From: Thermicanus aegyptius DSM 12793
GTDB taxonomy: Bacteria > Bacillota > Bacilli > Thermicanales > Thermicanaceae
DNA length: 64,000 nt
Assembly: GCF_000510645.1 (NCBI RefSeq)
Contig: NZ_KI783301.1
Coordinates: 2,146,420-2,210,419 of the forward strand
Direction: 5' to 3'
Shown here: piece by piece, positions 48,599 through 57,073 of the stretch
How the letters are laid out: every line of letters begins with the position of its first letter
Numbering within the stretch: position 1 is the stretch's first letter
Position numbers and translations under genes: made by a program
Notes under the pieces: model-generated
Database searches by the model: none
The model's input: the letters and a program-made list of their open reading frames with translations, nothing else
Told to the model about the DNA's origin: nothing

Positions 48599-48901
48599 TT
48601 AAAATAAATCCTCAATCCCATCAAAGATATAGCTGGATATATCCAGAAGATCTTTTTTTTCTGCTGATTCCGGCTGTTTTGCTTCCTTTTTCGATTCCAA
48701 AGTTAAGTCGCCGCTTTCTAAGACAGATAAGATTCGATCTATCTTTGCTTCAAGCGTCTTAATGCGGTCATCAAGTTCTTTAATTCGGTCGTCTGTTGAG
48801 AAGAGATAAGCGTCAAGGGCTTTCCTTATAAGTTCCGTTCTATTTTTGGTCTCTTTTAATTTTTCTTCCTGTCTTGCCGTTGGCCTAAAGGATATAATCA
48901 T
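48599..48901 (-). CDS. parR-like: ParR-like ribbon-helix-helix protein, 100 aa
   Basis: The N-terminus (MIISFRPTARQEEKLKETKN, RTELIRKALDAYL) is a ribbon-helix-helix DNA-binding domain. A coiled coil (DDRIKELDDRIKTLEAKIDR) and an acidic tail (DISSYIFDGIEDLF) follow, matching ParR partners that bind centromere iterons and cap ParM filaments through the C-terminus. The gene sits next to iterons and parM. The ATG at 48901 has only a weak ribosome binding site; an ATG at 48943 adds a cysteine-rich stretch. Confidence 0.75.
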   Translation of the reverse strand: MIISFRPTARQEEKLKETKNRTELIRKALDAYLFSTDDRIKELDDRIKTLEAKIDRILSVLESGDLTLESKKEAKQPESAEKKDLLDISSYIFDGIEDLF

Positions 48902-48909
48902 CCAACCCT

Positions 48910-49215
48910 GTTTACACCCCTTTCCCCTTATCCCACAAGGCATTATCTTAGTTTTTTCTGTTTCTTGTATTACAAGTGACCTCTCATATTCTTTTTACTT
49001 GTAATACAATCTTTTCCCTTATCCTATAAGGTTTTATTAAGTTTTTTTCTGTTTCTTGTATTACAAGCGATCTCTTATATCCTCTTTCTTTGTAATACAA
49101 CTACCTAAAAAAAACGGCTTCATCCCTTGTCTTGCAAGGCTTTAATCGCGTTTACAATCAGATCGATTGTTTGTATTACAAAAACTCATTTTTTTGCCTT
49201 CTAACCCTTGTCCTG
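48910..49215. repeat. parC-like: Centromere-like iteron region (parC)
   Basis: Two repeat types alternate. The palindromic CTTGTATTACAAG or CTTGTAATACAA occurs at about 48963, 48999, 49057, 49091 and 49172. CCCTTaTCCtAtAAGG-like repeats occur at about 48926, 49017, 49124 and 49207. The first two units form an imperfect direct repeat of about 90 bp. The block lies between the ParR-like and ParM genes, where it can act as centromere and as ParR operator. Confidence 0.75.
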
Positions 49216-49232
49216 CAAGGGTTTTAGCGTGT

Positions 49233-50285
49233 TTACACTTTCCTTGTTTGTTCTTGTATCCTCCCCAAAATCAAATATCCGATGGCATCTGCAAATTGAC
49301 CGTCCCTCGGGAATTCTACATTCGGATGGAAGTCTTCAAGATATTCTTTAAGCTCTAAAGCTCCTCCGCCACAGAAAAAGATTGTGCGGACAAATTCTTT
49401 CTTTTCTCCCCACATAGAGGTGATGTGCCTTTTGATGGTAGAGGCTACTGTTTCTTTCGCTTTACGCAAATCGGAAGATATATCGATCTCTCTCCCTGCG
49501 AAATATTGCCTTCCTCCCTTTTTTATGATGTCTTCAATAATAACGATGTTTGGCCGGTGTCCTGTCTTTTCAAAAAAGGCGTCTTGTGCTAACGTTCTAA
49601 TCTGCATACCGCCTACTGAAGCGTCTATCGTAAACGACATATCCCACATGAGTTTTAATTTATCTACCGCATGGAAAGTGACTACATCCACTGTACGAAA
49701 GCCGATGTTGACAGCCGAGATCAATTCTCCACTACGAAATAGTTCAGGTCTTTTAGGAAATCCTCCGGTGTTTAGAAGATTGGCATAAACGGAAGCACCC
49801 CCTTGAATAAAGACCGTGACTTTATCAAACTTGATGGTGCTTACTTGTCCTTTCTTTTTCCCGGTGAGGTGTTTCAAGTTTATGTTTATCTTGTTTAGCA
49901 TATCTTCAAAGGCATCTTTCTGTTCTTTGAAGTGTCCAAAGGGGAGCCCGGTAATGAGATGTATGGGCTGAGGGTCAGGGGGGAGAAGCTCCCCTACTGC
50001 CGTTGCTAGGAGAATTTTCGTCTCCGGCTCATTGATTTTATTTCTATCAAAAGCATACATGGCCATGCGAGATTCTAATGCTAAGTCGCCGACGAAGTAT
50101 TCCTCCGCCTTACCTCTTTCCTCAACCCTTACGTGAATGTCGTTTTCCCCTTCATCTGGCCCAAAAAGCCTCATTATGCTCCGGTCATGGGCTGGGGAGA
50201 TGAGACTGCGGAAGAGTACCCTCTCCCCATTTTCGTTGATCCCCTTTACATAGCCATAACCGATGTCTACGGCAATTTTAAACAT
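49233..50285 (-). CDS. parM: ParM-type actin-like plasmid segregation ATPase, 350 aa
   Basis: ParM forms dynamic actin-like filaments that push plasmid copies apart. The phosphate-1 motif VDIGYGYVKG, the central GLPFGHFKEQ, phosphate-2 VNIGFRTVDVV, and the adenosine motif FFCGGGALELKEYL are visible. The usual Asp of phosphate-2 (DIG) is Asn here. The sequence belongs to the Gram-positive ParM/Alp-like group. Upstream is a lipoprotein gene 12 nt away; downstream are iterons and the ParR-like gene, giving a complete parMCR locus. Confidence 0.9.
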   Translation of the reverse strand: MFKIAVDIGYGYVKGINENGERVLFRSLISPAHDRSIMRLFGPDEGENDIHVRVEERGKAEEYFVGDLALESRMAMYAFDRNKINEPETKILLATAVGELLPPDPQPIHLITGLPFGHFKEQKDAFEDMLNKININLKHLTGKKKGQVSTIKFDKVTVFIQGGASVYANLLNTGGFPKRPELFRSGELISAVNIGFRTVDVVTFHAVDKLKLMWDMSFTIDASVGGMQIRTLAQDAFFEKTGHRPNIVIIEDIIKKGGRQYFAGREIDISSDLRKAKETVASTIKRHITSMWGEKKEFVRTIFFCGGGALELKEYLEDFHPNVEFPRDGQFADAIGYLILGRIQEQTRKV

Positions 50286-50297
50286 CCTTTCAACCTC

Positions 50298-50735
50298 CTA
50301 TTTCCGCTCCACAAATTTTTGAATCTCTTCTACACTTGCCCCTGCACCAACGATCCGCCCAATCTCAACCTTCCTGCCGTTTACATCTTTCATATGGACA
50401 AGAACAGGGACTTTTTCAACCTTGAAGAAAGAGAAAACATCTCTTCCCCCTTCTTGCTCACCTTCTACTGCATAGATAGGCAGGGCATTCGGTGTTTTGG
50501 TGTACTGATCCAGCACCTTTGCCATCTCATGACAATATGGGCAGCGATCAAGGTAAAGAAACAAAAGATATTCGGATTCTTTTTGATTCTCGAACTCAGT
50601 GATCGCATTCTTGCCGTTAAGGTTTGTTGCGAAAGTAAAATCCCCTTCACCTTTCGGCGGAGAAGAGGAACACGCCGCAAGAATAAAGATCAATCCCACC
50701 AACAAAAGATACAAAAGATATTTTATTTTTCGCAT
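50298..50735 (-). CDS. Thioredoxin-like lipoprotein, 145 aa
   Basis: A lipoprotein signal with lipobox LAACSSS gives membrane anchoring outside the cell. The mature domain has a CPYC redox motif (LYLDRCPYCHEMA) and the cis-proline region KVEKVPVLVHM, so it is a thioredoxin-like protein. It may help disulfide chemistry of exported pilus or transfer proteins. It is the first gene of the parM operon, an unusual pairing. Confidence 0.85.
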   Translation of the reverse strand: MRKIKYLLYLLLVGLIFILAACSSSPPKGEGDFTFATNLNGKNAITEFENQKESEYLLFLYLDRCPYCHEMAKVLDQYTKTPNALPIYAVEGEQEGGRDVFSFFKVEKVPVLVHMKDVNGRKVEIGRIVGAGASVEEIQKFVERK

Positions 50736-50796
50736 ACGATCTTTCCTCCTTGATTTTTACTTTCTAACCTAGAAAAACGAAGAGAAAAACAAAAAA

Positions 50797-50910
50797 GCCC
50801 GCTTCGCTTCAACGCAAAGCAGGCCATTAAACTCCATCTGTTAAAAATGGGCAGGCTTCGCCCATCGAATTGTCAAGTATTATTTTAGCAGGTTTTTGTG
50901 CAAATGACAA
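50797..50910 (-). promoter_or_regulatory. Promoter and tandem terminator-like hairpins ahead of the parM operon
   Basis: On the minus strand TTGTCA (50905-50910), 17 nt, TAAAAT (50882-50887) forms a good promoter. Its transcript at once meets ATGGGC-GAAGCCT-GCCCAT-TTTT (about 50845-50865) and then GCCTGCTT...AAGCGGGC-TTTTTT (about 50795-50825), two terminator-like hairpins before the first gene. The layout parallels leaders L1-L4, though the sequences differ. Confidence 0.7.
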
Positions 50911-50939
50911 TAGACAGCGCAAAACTTACTTTCTTTCTT

Positions 50940-53900
50940 TTAGAATTCCGGGGCTTCTTTTCTCATCTTCGCTTCACTGGATACGGTAATCATCGGCTCC
51001 CAATTGCCGTGACCTATTAAATCAGTGATGGGGAAAAACATGGGCACGTGATAGTCTACTTGTACTCGCATCGGGTCTCCACTAAAAATCTTCACATCCC
51101 GCAGCGGATCAAACCTTTTTCCTGTCCAATAAGTTCTGTTCCCGTTTCTTTCGATGGCATCATAGATCCGCCATTCGGTGGAATACATTCCTACATTGAT
51201 CTCGTAGAAGGTTTGACGTTCTTTGCTGATTTTTCCATTTGCCGAATCGTATATCTGATACTCAACGTTATAGAATCCCGGTGTAGAGGGAGCCGTCACC
51301 TCCACATCCGCACGATAGGTAATTCCTTTTGGCACCGATTTGGTTAAATTCACGGTTTGGGCACTTACGACTGTATTTCCACGCATCCAGCGAATTTGTA
51401 TCTTCTTTTCACCACCAAAATCCGTCTCGTCCGTATTCGTAAATCCAATGCGAACGGTTTTCTTTTCGTTGGTCAGCCAGTCCTTCGGGAATGTGTTTTC
51501 CTCTACCCAATCCACATGAAATGCCTGATCTTCGATTTTGATCCCGGTGAAGGTTTGGATTTTATCCCCTCCAATATTTAACGAGGTGTTAAAAAGGTTG
51601 TATGTCACGTTATAATCCCCTGCTTGAAGATTCGGGGTGGTGAAACTAATGGTCTGCGCGTGCGCATTTCCTGCATTTACCGTAGCCGAAAGCGGGAAAG
51701 AAGATCGCAATACCAATGCATTATTCGAAGCACTCCGCCATTCAACGTCTATCCTAACGTTCGAGGGATTCCATGCCATATCCGACGGATTTCTCATTTT
51801 CACTGTAACGGTATTTGTTTCACCTTTTCTAAGCACGGACGGGAAAGTGTTGGTATTATCCCACTCTACTTTAAAGTTGGATTCTCTTACTTCGATTCCG
51901 CTAAAGGTTTGAATCCTTCCTGCTTCTGTCCCGCTTACGAGCTTATAGACTACGTTGTACATTCCCGTGGTAGAGGGAGCCTGAATGTTTAAAGTTTGTG
52001 TTAGCGTTCCTCCCGGATTTACGGTCGTGGAAACAGGATAGGTCGGAGCCTGAATCAAAAGATTATCCGAGGCTCTCCGCCATTCTACTTTGATACTTGT
52101 GTTGGTGGGGTTCCATGTTATTCCGTTTGAGGGGTTACTTAGGCGTAGTGTTACTGATTTTGTTTCTGCTTTTGTGAATGGAGTTGGGAAGGTGTTGTTT
52201 GTATCCCAGTTTACGTCAAAGCTGTTTAGCAATGTGATTTTAGCAAGACCATCGCCCGTTCTTCCTCCGTTCTGGGTGTAACCATTTTCTACCCCACCGA
52301 TATACCCGGAGCCGCCACCACCGCCGGAATCATCATTGTCATCCCATCCTGAATAATCATTTCCTCCGGCACCTCCACCATACCATCCGCCGCCACCACC
52401 GCCGCCACCGCTGTTAGACCCAGTGGTATTTGAGCCTCCAACTCCAAAGTAGCCGTCAGAACCGTAATTATCGCCTCCAGAACCTCCTGATGTTTGGGTA
52501 CCTCCTCCACCTCCGTATCTTGTATAAACGCTCCCCCCATCTCCTCCTGTTAATCCTCCTCCAGACCCACCATAACCTAGACTATTGTTGCCACCTTGCC
52601 CTCCACCACCACCTGCTACAATAATCCGTTGATCAAGACTCGTGCCTCCATAGCGTATATCCGTTCCGCCACCGCCGGACTGATCACTCCTTCCGTGACC
52701 GGAACCACCGCCATTCCATCCATTCCTACCGCCAACATAAACATAGAGAGTCTCACCAGCATTTAAAGTTTTCTCGCCTCGTGAATATCCCCCTTGACCG
52801 CCGTAAGTGCCTCCACCTTGAGCTCCCCATACTTCAAGCTTATATCTCCCTGTATACGGCGTTGTAAAAGTCTGGACTGAGCCGGTATAGTTAAACGTAT
52901 ACGTGGTTCCTGCCCCACCTCCGCTTCCGCTGATGGTTCCCGTCTTGTTTGTCGGCGAGGTTGTATCTGCCCTTACGGTCGTGATATTGCCGTATTGCAT
53001 ATCGATGTCGTTAATTGCCGCTTGATATACATCTTCCGCGTAACCGACATTTTCGTAATTTATTACTTTATCGTGGATGCGGATAAAACTTCCTCCATTT
53101 GCATAACGGAATAGATAACCGCTTATATTACCGTTTGCGTCTCGAGCAAGAATAACATCTGGGCTGTATCCATTTCTAAGCGGACGTACTGATTCCCATC
53201 TATTTTTAATGCCCAAGGATGACCCTTCTTGCGTGATTTCCGTAAGACTACCTGTAACGAAGGTTTCTTCAAACCCTAAAACGCTTTTTGTTCCTTGCAC
53301 ACCCCAAGTGTCTATGTTTACGTTGTTATATCCCCTGTAATAAAGTGGAATATCTCCAACCCATACGATTTTTCCTCCTGCATCAAGATATTTCCGAAAT
53401 GTTGCTTGTGGCGACTCATTTTCAAGAATGGTGTCAGGTGCAATATCTTGAGCGAAAACAACAACAGTATTTTTCGCGGTTCCGTTGCTTATCTGCTCTA
53501 CCATCCACGTTTTTAATTGATCGGCATTTAGCCCACGAAAACCTTTTTCTTTAAGAAAATCTTTTAATTTACCCGATGTTGGCGTCCAGGACTGCCAATA
53601 CCGCGTATCATCGAAGAAGATTTTATCTTCTCTGGATGAATTACCTTCTTCTTTTATCCTAAATTGCGATCCCGGAATAATAGAAAAGTCTGTATCCCCC
53701 GGTTTCTTCCAGGCTACTACTAACCCTTCTCCACCATCCCATTGTTGCATTCTTGCTTCAAAAGCGTGCCATCCTTTAGTAAGAGTGACCGCTGTATTAT
53801 GATCAAAATTACCTCCGCCGGATTCTCTACTCATCCCGTGGGGGCCATACCATGATAGAATCACGTTATCATCAATGAGAATTTCAGAAGCATCATCACT

Positions 53901-55121
53901 ATCTACGGCAAATGAATATTTTCCGTTTTCAGGGATATAAATTTCTCCGTAAGCCCTCCACGCATAATGACCATAAGCTCCAACGGGTAAATATGAGGGT
54001 TTTGGCCCGTAAAACGAAATACCTGTATGCCATTGGTGCCACTCGATTGACCCCTCATGGATTCCCTTTCCTCCTAAAACGGGAGTATTAAAACGTAGCA
54101 GGAAACTTTCTTTAATTTGAACTCCCTCTTCAAATGGGTAAAATTTATCCATCAAGACTTCCTGATTTACTTCTGTGGGACCGTTTTTTGATACCCGCCA
54201 AAACCCATCGGGCTGGAGGGCGCCATAATTGTTGCTGTAGTCCTTATCGTTCCACCCGTGTATATCCGCCAACTCTTGATCGTCAATCGGTATATTCCCG
54301 TCCGGAGCAAGTTTAACGTCGATGTAATCCGCTGATCCCCAATTTCTTATGCTAATATCAAGTGCTCTCAGGTTCTCTTTTTGTTCCGTCACGTGAGTTG
54401 CCGTTACCTTATACACTCCACCGCCTAGATTTTCGATGGTAGGGGATACGAAATAATGCCCGTGTTTATCTGTATAAAAAGTAATCATGATATCCGGCAT
54501 TACAAAATTATTTGGCGTAAAGATCGACTCAAACTCATCATGATTATTCGCATATTTTTTTCCATCCGAATTAGGCGTAGGGTCTTTCCAGTTCGTAATA
54601 TCCACCCATTCATAATTTAATTGCCCCGTCCCTTTTACACCTTCCACTTGATCATTTGATGGAACATCCTGCGGCGGCTTTTTCACTTCTTCCGCTTTAA
54701 TCGCCACAGTCTTTCCAATTAACCCATCCAATTTCGCCCTCATCACTTCATCGGCGGGTTTTAAAGATACAAGCCCCAGCGAACTTAAACGGTATTCATT
54801 CCCGCTTTTCGACAAAACCCCGGTAATATATCCGTCCGGTACATTGTCTTGAACTCCGGTTGAAGAAATGGTGCCCGTCGGAAGGTGTGCGGATACAATC
54901 TGATATACCTTATACCTTGCCTCTTCTTCGCTCCCGTTCGTCGCCATCTCCCGCGCGCCTTCCCATGCGGCGCTTGTGACCACCTGCTTCGCTTCATACA
55001 ACTGATACCCCACAATTCCACCGATCACGATAAAGAAAAAAACGGGCGCAGCAATTAGATATTCAATATACTCGCCGCGCTTGTCTTTCAAAATACGTTT
55101 CATTTTAGATAAAATTCGCAT
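50940..55121 (-). CDS. Giant TadE/G-like surface protein with PA14, glycine-rich and Ig-like repeats, 1393 aa
   Basis: The N-terminus (KRGEYIEYLIAAPVFFFIVI) is a TadE-type pseudopilin helix. A PA14-like domain (residues about 330-490: YAWRAYGEIYIPENGKYSFA, SDDASEILIDDN) suggests sugar binding. A glycine-rich domain of about 200 residues resembles the ALK-type glycine-rich domain. Three Ig/CARDB-like repeats of about 115 residues, each starting like VEWDNTNTFPSVLRKGET, precede the C-terminus. It is probably the adhesive tip of a Tad-type pilus that contacts other cells or surfaces. It is last in the pilus operon. Confidence 0.8.
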   Translation of the reverse strand: MRILSKMKRILKDKRGEYIEYLIAAPVFFFIVIGGIVGYQLYEAKQVVTSAAWEGAREMATNGSEEEARYKVYQIVSAHLPTGTISSTGVQDNVPDGYITGVLSKSGNEYRLSSLGLVSLKPADEVMRAKLDGLIGKTVAIKAEEVKKPPQDVPSNDQVEGVKGTGQLNYEWVDITNWKDPTPNSDGKKYANNHDEFESIFTPNNFVMPDIMITFYTDKHGHYFVSPTIENLGGGVYKVTATHVTEQKENLRALDISIRNWGSADYIDVKLAPDGNIPIDDQELADIHGWNDKDYSNNYGALQPDGFWRVSKNGPTEVNQEVLMDKFYPFEEGVQIKESFLLRFNTPVLGGKGIHEGSIEWHQWHTGISFYGPKPSYLPVGAYGHYAWRAYGEIYIPENGKYSFAVDSDDASEILIDDNVILSWYGPHGMSRESGGGNFDHNTAVTLTKGWHAFEARMQQWDGGEGLVVAWKKPGDTDFSIIPGSQFRIKEEGNSSREDKIFFDDTRYWQSWTPTSGKLKDFLKEKGFRGLNADQLKTWMVEQISNGTAKNTVVVFAQDIAPDTILENESPQATFRKYLDAGGKIVWVGDIPLYYRGYNNVNIDTWGVQGTKSVLGFEETFVTGSLTEITQEGSSLGIKNRWESVRPLRNGYSPDVILARDANGNISGYLFRYANGGSFIRIHDKVINYENVGYAEDVYQAAINDIDMQYGNITTVRADTTSPTNKTGTISGSGGGAGTTYTFNYTGSVQTFTTPYTGRYKLEVWGAQGGGTYGGQGGYSRGEKTLNAGETLYVYVGGRNGWNGGGSGHGRSDQSGGGGTDIRYGGTSLDQRIIVAGGGGGQGGNNSLGYGGSGGGLTGGDGGSVYTRYGGGGGTQTSGGSGGDNYGSDGYFGVGGSNTTGSNSGGGGGGGGWYGGGAGGNDYSGWDDNDDSGGGGGSGYIGGVENGYTQNGGRTGDGLAKITLLNSFDVNWDTNNTFPTPFTKAETKSVTLRLSNPSNGITWNPTNTSIKVEWRRASDNLLIQAPTYPVSTTVNPGGTLTQTLNIQAPSTTGMYNVVYKLVSGTEAGRIQTFSGIEVRESNFKVEWDNTNTFPSVLRKGETNTVTVKMRNPSDMAWNPSNVRIDVEWRSASNNALVLRSSFPLSATVNAGNAHAQTISFTTPNLQAGDYNVTYNLFNTSLNIGGDKIQTFTGIKIEDQAFHVDWVEENTFPKDWLTNEKKTVRIGFTNTDETDFGGEKKIQIRWMRGNTVVSAQTVNLTKSVPKGITYRADVEVTAPSTPGFYNVEYQIYDSANGKISKERQTFYEINVGMYSTEWRIYDAIERNGNRTYWTGKRFDPLRDVKIFSGDPMRVQVDYHVPMFFPITDLIGHGNWEPMITVSSEAKMRKEAPEF

Positions 55122-55728
55122 AGATGAACCCCCCTAACACAGATAGAAAAATAAATGGCGCAAAGGGTAATGTGTAGTTAAACTCCACCTTCCGAATTTT
55201 CTTATATAAGCGTATTCCAAAGCTCGTAATAAGAGCTAGAATGCTCGCAATCGCTAAGAAAAAAACTGCAGATGTCCCAAAAGAAACTCCAAGCGCAGCC
55301 GAAAGTTTTACATCTCCTCCTCCAACCCAGTTTGTGTTTATCATGGCCAGGATAAATAAAGGGAGTCCTGCTAAAAGGAGCCCCCACAAGGATTCCACCG
55401 GTTGCCATAACCATATAAACCCGACTGCCGCAATGATGATCGAAACAGAATCTGGTATGGTTCGGTTTACAAGATCGGTGATGGCTCCAATCAAAAGCGC
55501 GATCAAGATGACATAGAAACCATAGTATTTTACGGTTGAATAGAAAAACGCAAGAAGAATGGCGGCAGTAACAAGCAGGATAGCTAATAATAAGTAGCCT
55601 ACAATCCTTGTTGTCCATGAAGTTTGCCTATCTCGAATAAACCTTCCATACAAGAGATTGCTGCCTGTTTTAAAGTAACCACCAGCTTTTCTTAATAAAC
55701 CTCGACCGATTTCTTTGATTAGTTCCAA
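55105..55728 (-). CDS. tadV-like: Type IV prepilin peptidase (TadV/CpaA-like, A24), 207 aa
   Basis: Prepilin peptidases cleave the leader of pilins. Both catalytic Asp motifs are present: GAITDLVNRTIPD and VGGGDVKLSAALG. Six or so membrane segments cover residues 40-207, and a basic N-terminal extension of 40 residues precedes them. The start is TTG at 55728, overlapping the TadE gene end. It overlaps the surface-protein start by 17 nt. Confidence 0.9.
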   Translation of the reverse strand: MELIKEIGRGLLRKAGGYFKTGSNLLYGRFIRDRQTSWTTRIVGYLLLAILLVTAAILLAFFYSTVKYYGFYVILIALLIGAITDLVNRTIPDSVSIIIAAVGFIWLWQPVESLWGLLLAGLPLFILAMINTNWVGGGDVKLSAALGVSFGTSAVFFLAIASILALITSFGIRLYKKIRKVEFNYTLPFAPFIFLSVLGGFIYANFI

Positions 55729-56150
55729 AACTCTTCACTCCCCTGCTTTTCTTCGATCGGATAAATCATTTTCTTTTGAATCACATTTACTGTGGGTTGT
55801 TGTCCTAAAAATTTCCACGCAAACGAAAAATGGTTTGCCGTCACTTTGGCCGTTACCACGGCTTCGATAAAACTTTGCCCGCTTCGATTAACAGGGTAAA
55901 ATTCAACCGATTGAATGGTACCGAAATTACTTGCCATCGTGTTGAATGTGTTTTGTGCGCTTGTTCTTGAGGCATTCACGTCTCCAGTCCTGGCATAAGT
56001 TCTCGCCCCCTCTCTTGCGGCAGAGAAGGAGGCATGGTCTACAACTTGTATGCTGCCTAGATCGAATACCACAAAGATGAGGAAGAGAAGAAGTGGTAAT
56101 ATCAGGGCGAATTCAACGATGGTGCCCCTCTTACTCCAATTCTTTGACAT
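55719..56150 (-). CDS. tadE-like: TadE-like minor pseudopilin, 143 aa
   Basis: The N-terminal RGTIVEFALILPLLLFLIFV segment is the TadE signature (Glu at position 5 of the hydrophobic helix), followed by DHASFSAAREGARTYART. The C-terminal domain is small and beta-rich. The start overlaps the upstream stop (TAATG). It would be a minor subunit of a Tad pilus. Confidence 0.88.
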   Translation of the reverse strand: MSKNWSKRGTIVEFALILPLLLFLIFVVFDLGSIQVVDHASFSAAREGARTYARTGDVNASRTSAQNTFNTMASNFGTIQSVEFYPVNRSGQSFIEAVVTAKVTANHFSFAWKFLGQQPTVNVIQKKMIYPIEEKQGSEEFWN

Positions 56151-56785
56151 TATTCCACCCTCGCTTTCGTGCGGGATGTCGATTCAGCTTTCAGTACGAT
56201 CTCGTTCAAATCGTTCACCGGAACAGGGGTACCTGTTAATGCATTGAAGAGTTTAAGGGCTGGGACGACAAAGACAGTTTTGACTCGCGCCTCAGCGGTA
56301 AAGTAGTATTCGTCCAAATCACTGTAATCCCCGCGATCATCCGGAACCCCATTTCCCGTCACCGCGTCACTTAAGCCGCTTGAAATTGGCTCTCCGTACG
56401 CTCGTGAAAGATCGACGGTAATTCTCGTCGTCCCATCCGTCCCCCAGCCCGGATGTTTTTCGATGTTTTCAAGCATAGTGTTTACTGCAATATCAAAGGC
56501 TTCCAGGTCGTCGTTAATCAGCCGATAGTTTTGTGCGACGGGATATACCCCGATCAGATTGCCGTTATCGTCATACCTGTTTTCATAAGTCACGTCTGTC
56601 ATCACATGCGCCCTCATCACCCCGGCAAGGGAAGCGGCGTCCACCATCGCCTGCAGTTCGTTTTTAATCATCCGGATCTGGGTAAATTCGATAACAAGGG
56701 CTACAAAGAGAATAAGAACCGGCATAAGATATGCAAATTCGATTAAGAAACCTCTTTTGTTTTTGATAGACTTAAGCACACCCAT
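56150..56785 (-). CDS. TadE/TadG-like pseudopilin, 211 aa
   Basis: The N-terminus KRGFLIEFAYLMPVLILFVA is TadE/G-type, followed by LQAMVDAASLAGVMRAH as in Tad minor pilins. ATG at 56785 follows AAGGGGTGAA. The frame is open for a further 90 codons upstream, but that part is Arg/Cys-rich and crosses a GC-rich non-coding block, so I do not include it. Confidence 0.85.
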   Translation of the reverse strand: MGVLKSIKNKRGFLIEFAYLMPVLILFVALVIEFTQIRMIKNELQAMVDAASLAGVMRAHVMTDVTYENRYDDNGNLIGVYPVAQNYRLINDDLEAFDIAVNTMLENIEKHPGWGTDGTTRITVDLSRAYGEPISSGLSDAVTGNGVPDDRGDYSDLDEYYFTAEARVKTVFVVPALKLFNALTGTPVPVNDLNEIVLKAESTSRTKARVE

Positions 56786-57037
56786 TTCACCCCTTTTGAA
56801 CCATATTTCGGTAAAAAGCCTAGCAAGCCAGCGGCACAAACGCAGCTTCAATTGCCAGCGCGCTTTAGTGGATGGCGAAATGCCGCCGCGTGCCCGATTG
56901 CTGCGGTTTGCCCTACAAGGCGTGTCCCTACAAAGTGCGTTGCAATACCGACGAGCGCAACGCATCTGGCGGCGGGTTTCAAAATTTGATTTCAGAACAC
57001 CTCCTAAAGCCCCAAAATGTCCTCTACAAAAACAAAA
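56786..57037. other. GC-rich non-coding insert of unknown origin
   Basis: This block is more GC-rich than its surroundings and contains an inverted repeat GATGCGTTGC...GCAACGCAC (about 56938-56969) and two GTAGGG direct repeats. It looks like a foreign insertion or structured RNA between two pilus genes. No gene is supported. Confidence 0.4.
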
Positions 57038-57067
57038 AAAGGGAGATCGGCCAAAAGCCAATCTCCC
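57030..57067 (-). terminator. Intrinsic terminator after the 460-aa exported protein gene
   Basis: On the minus strand GGGAGATTGGC pairs with GCCGATCTCCC (57041-57067), followed by seven T residues. Confidence 0.85.
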
Positions 57068-57073
57068 GTAAGT

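Noticed and set aside
48910-49215. Alternating repeats considered as a CRISPR array
   Set aside because: Units are palindromic, unequal in spacing, and lie between ParR-like and ParM genes; no cas genes are present.
56786-57061. N-terminal extension of the TadE/G-like gene at 56150
   Set aside because: The extension is Arg/Cys-rich and precedes an excellent ribosome binding site and a canonical TadE N-terminus at 56785.
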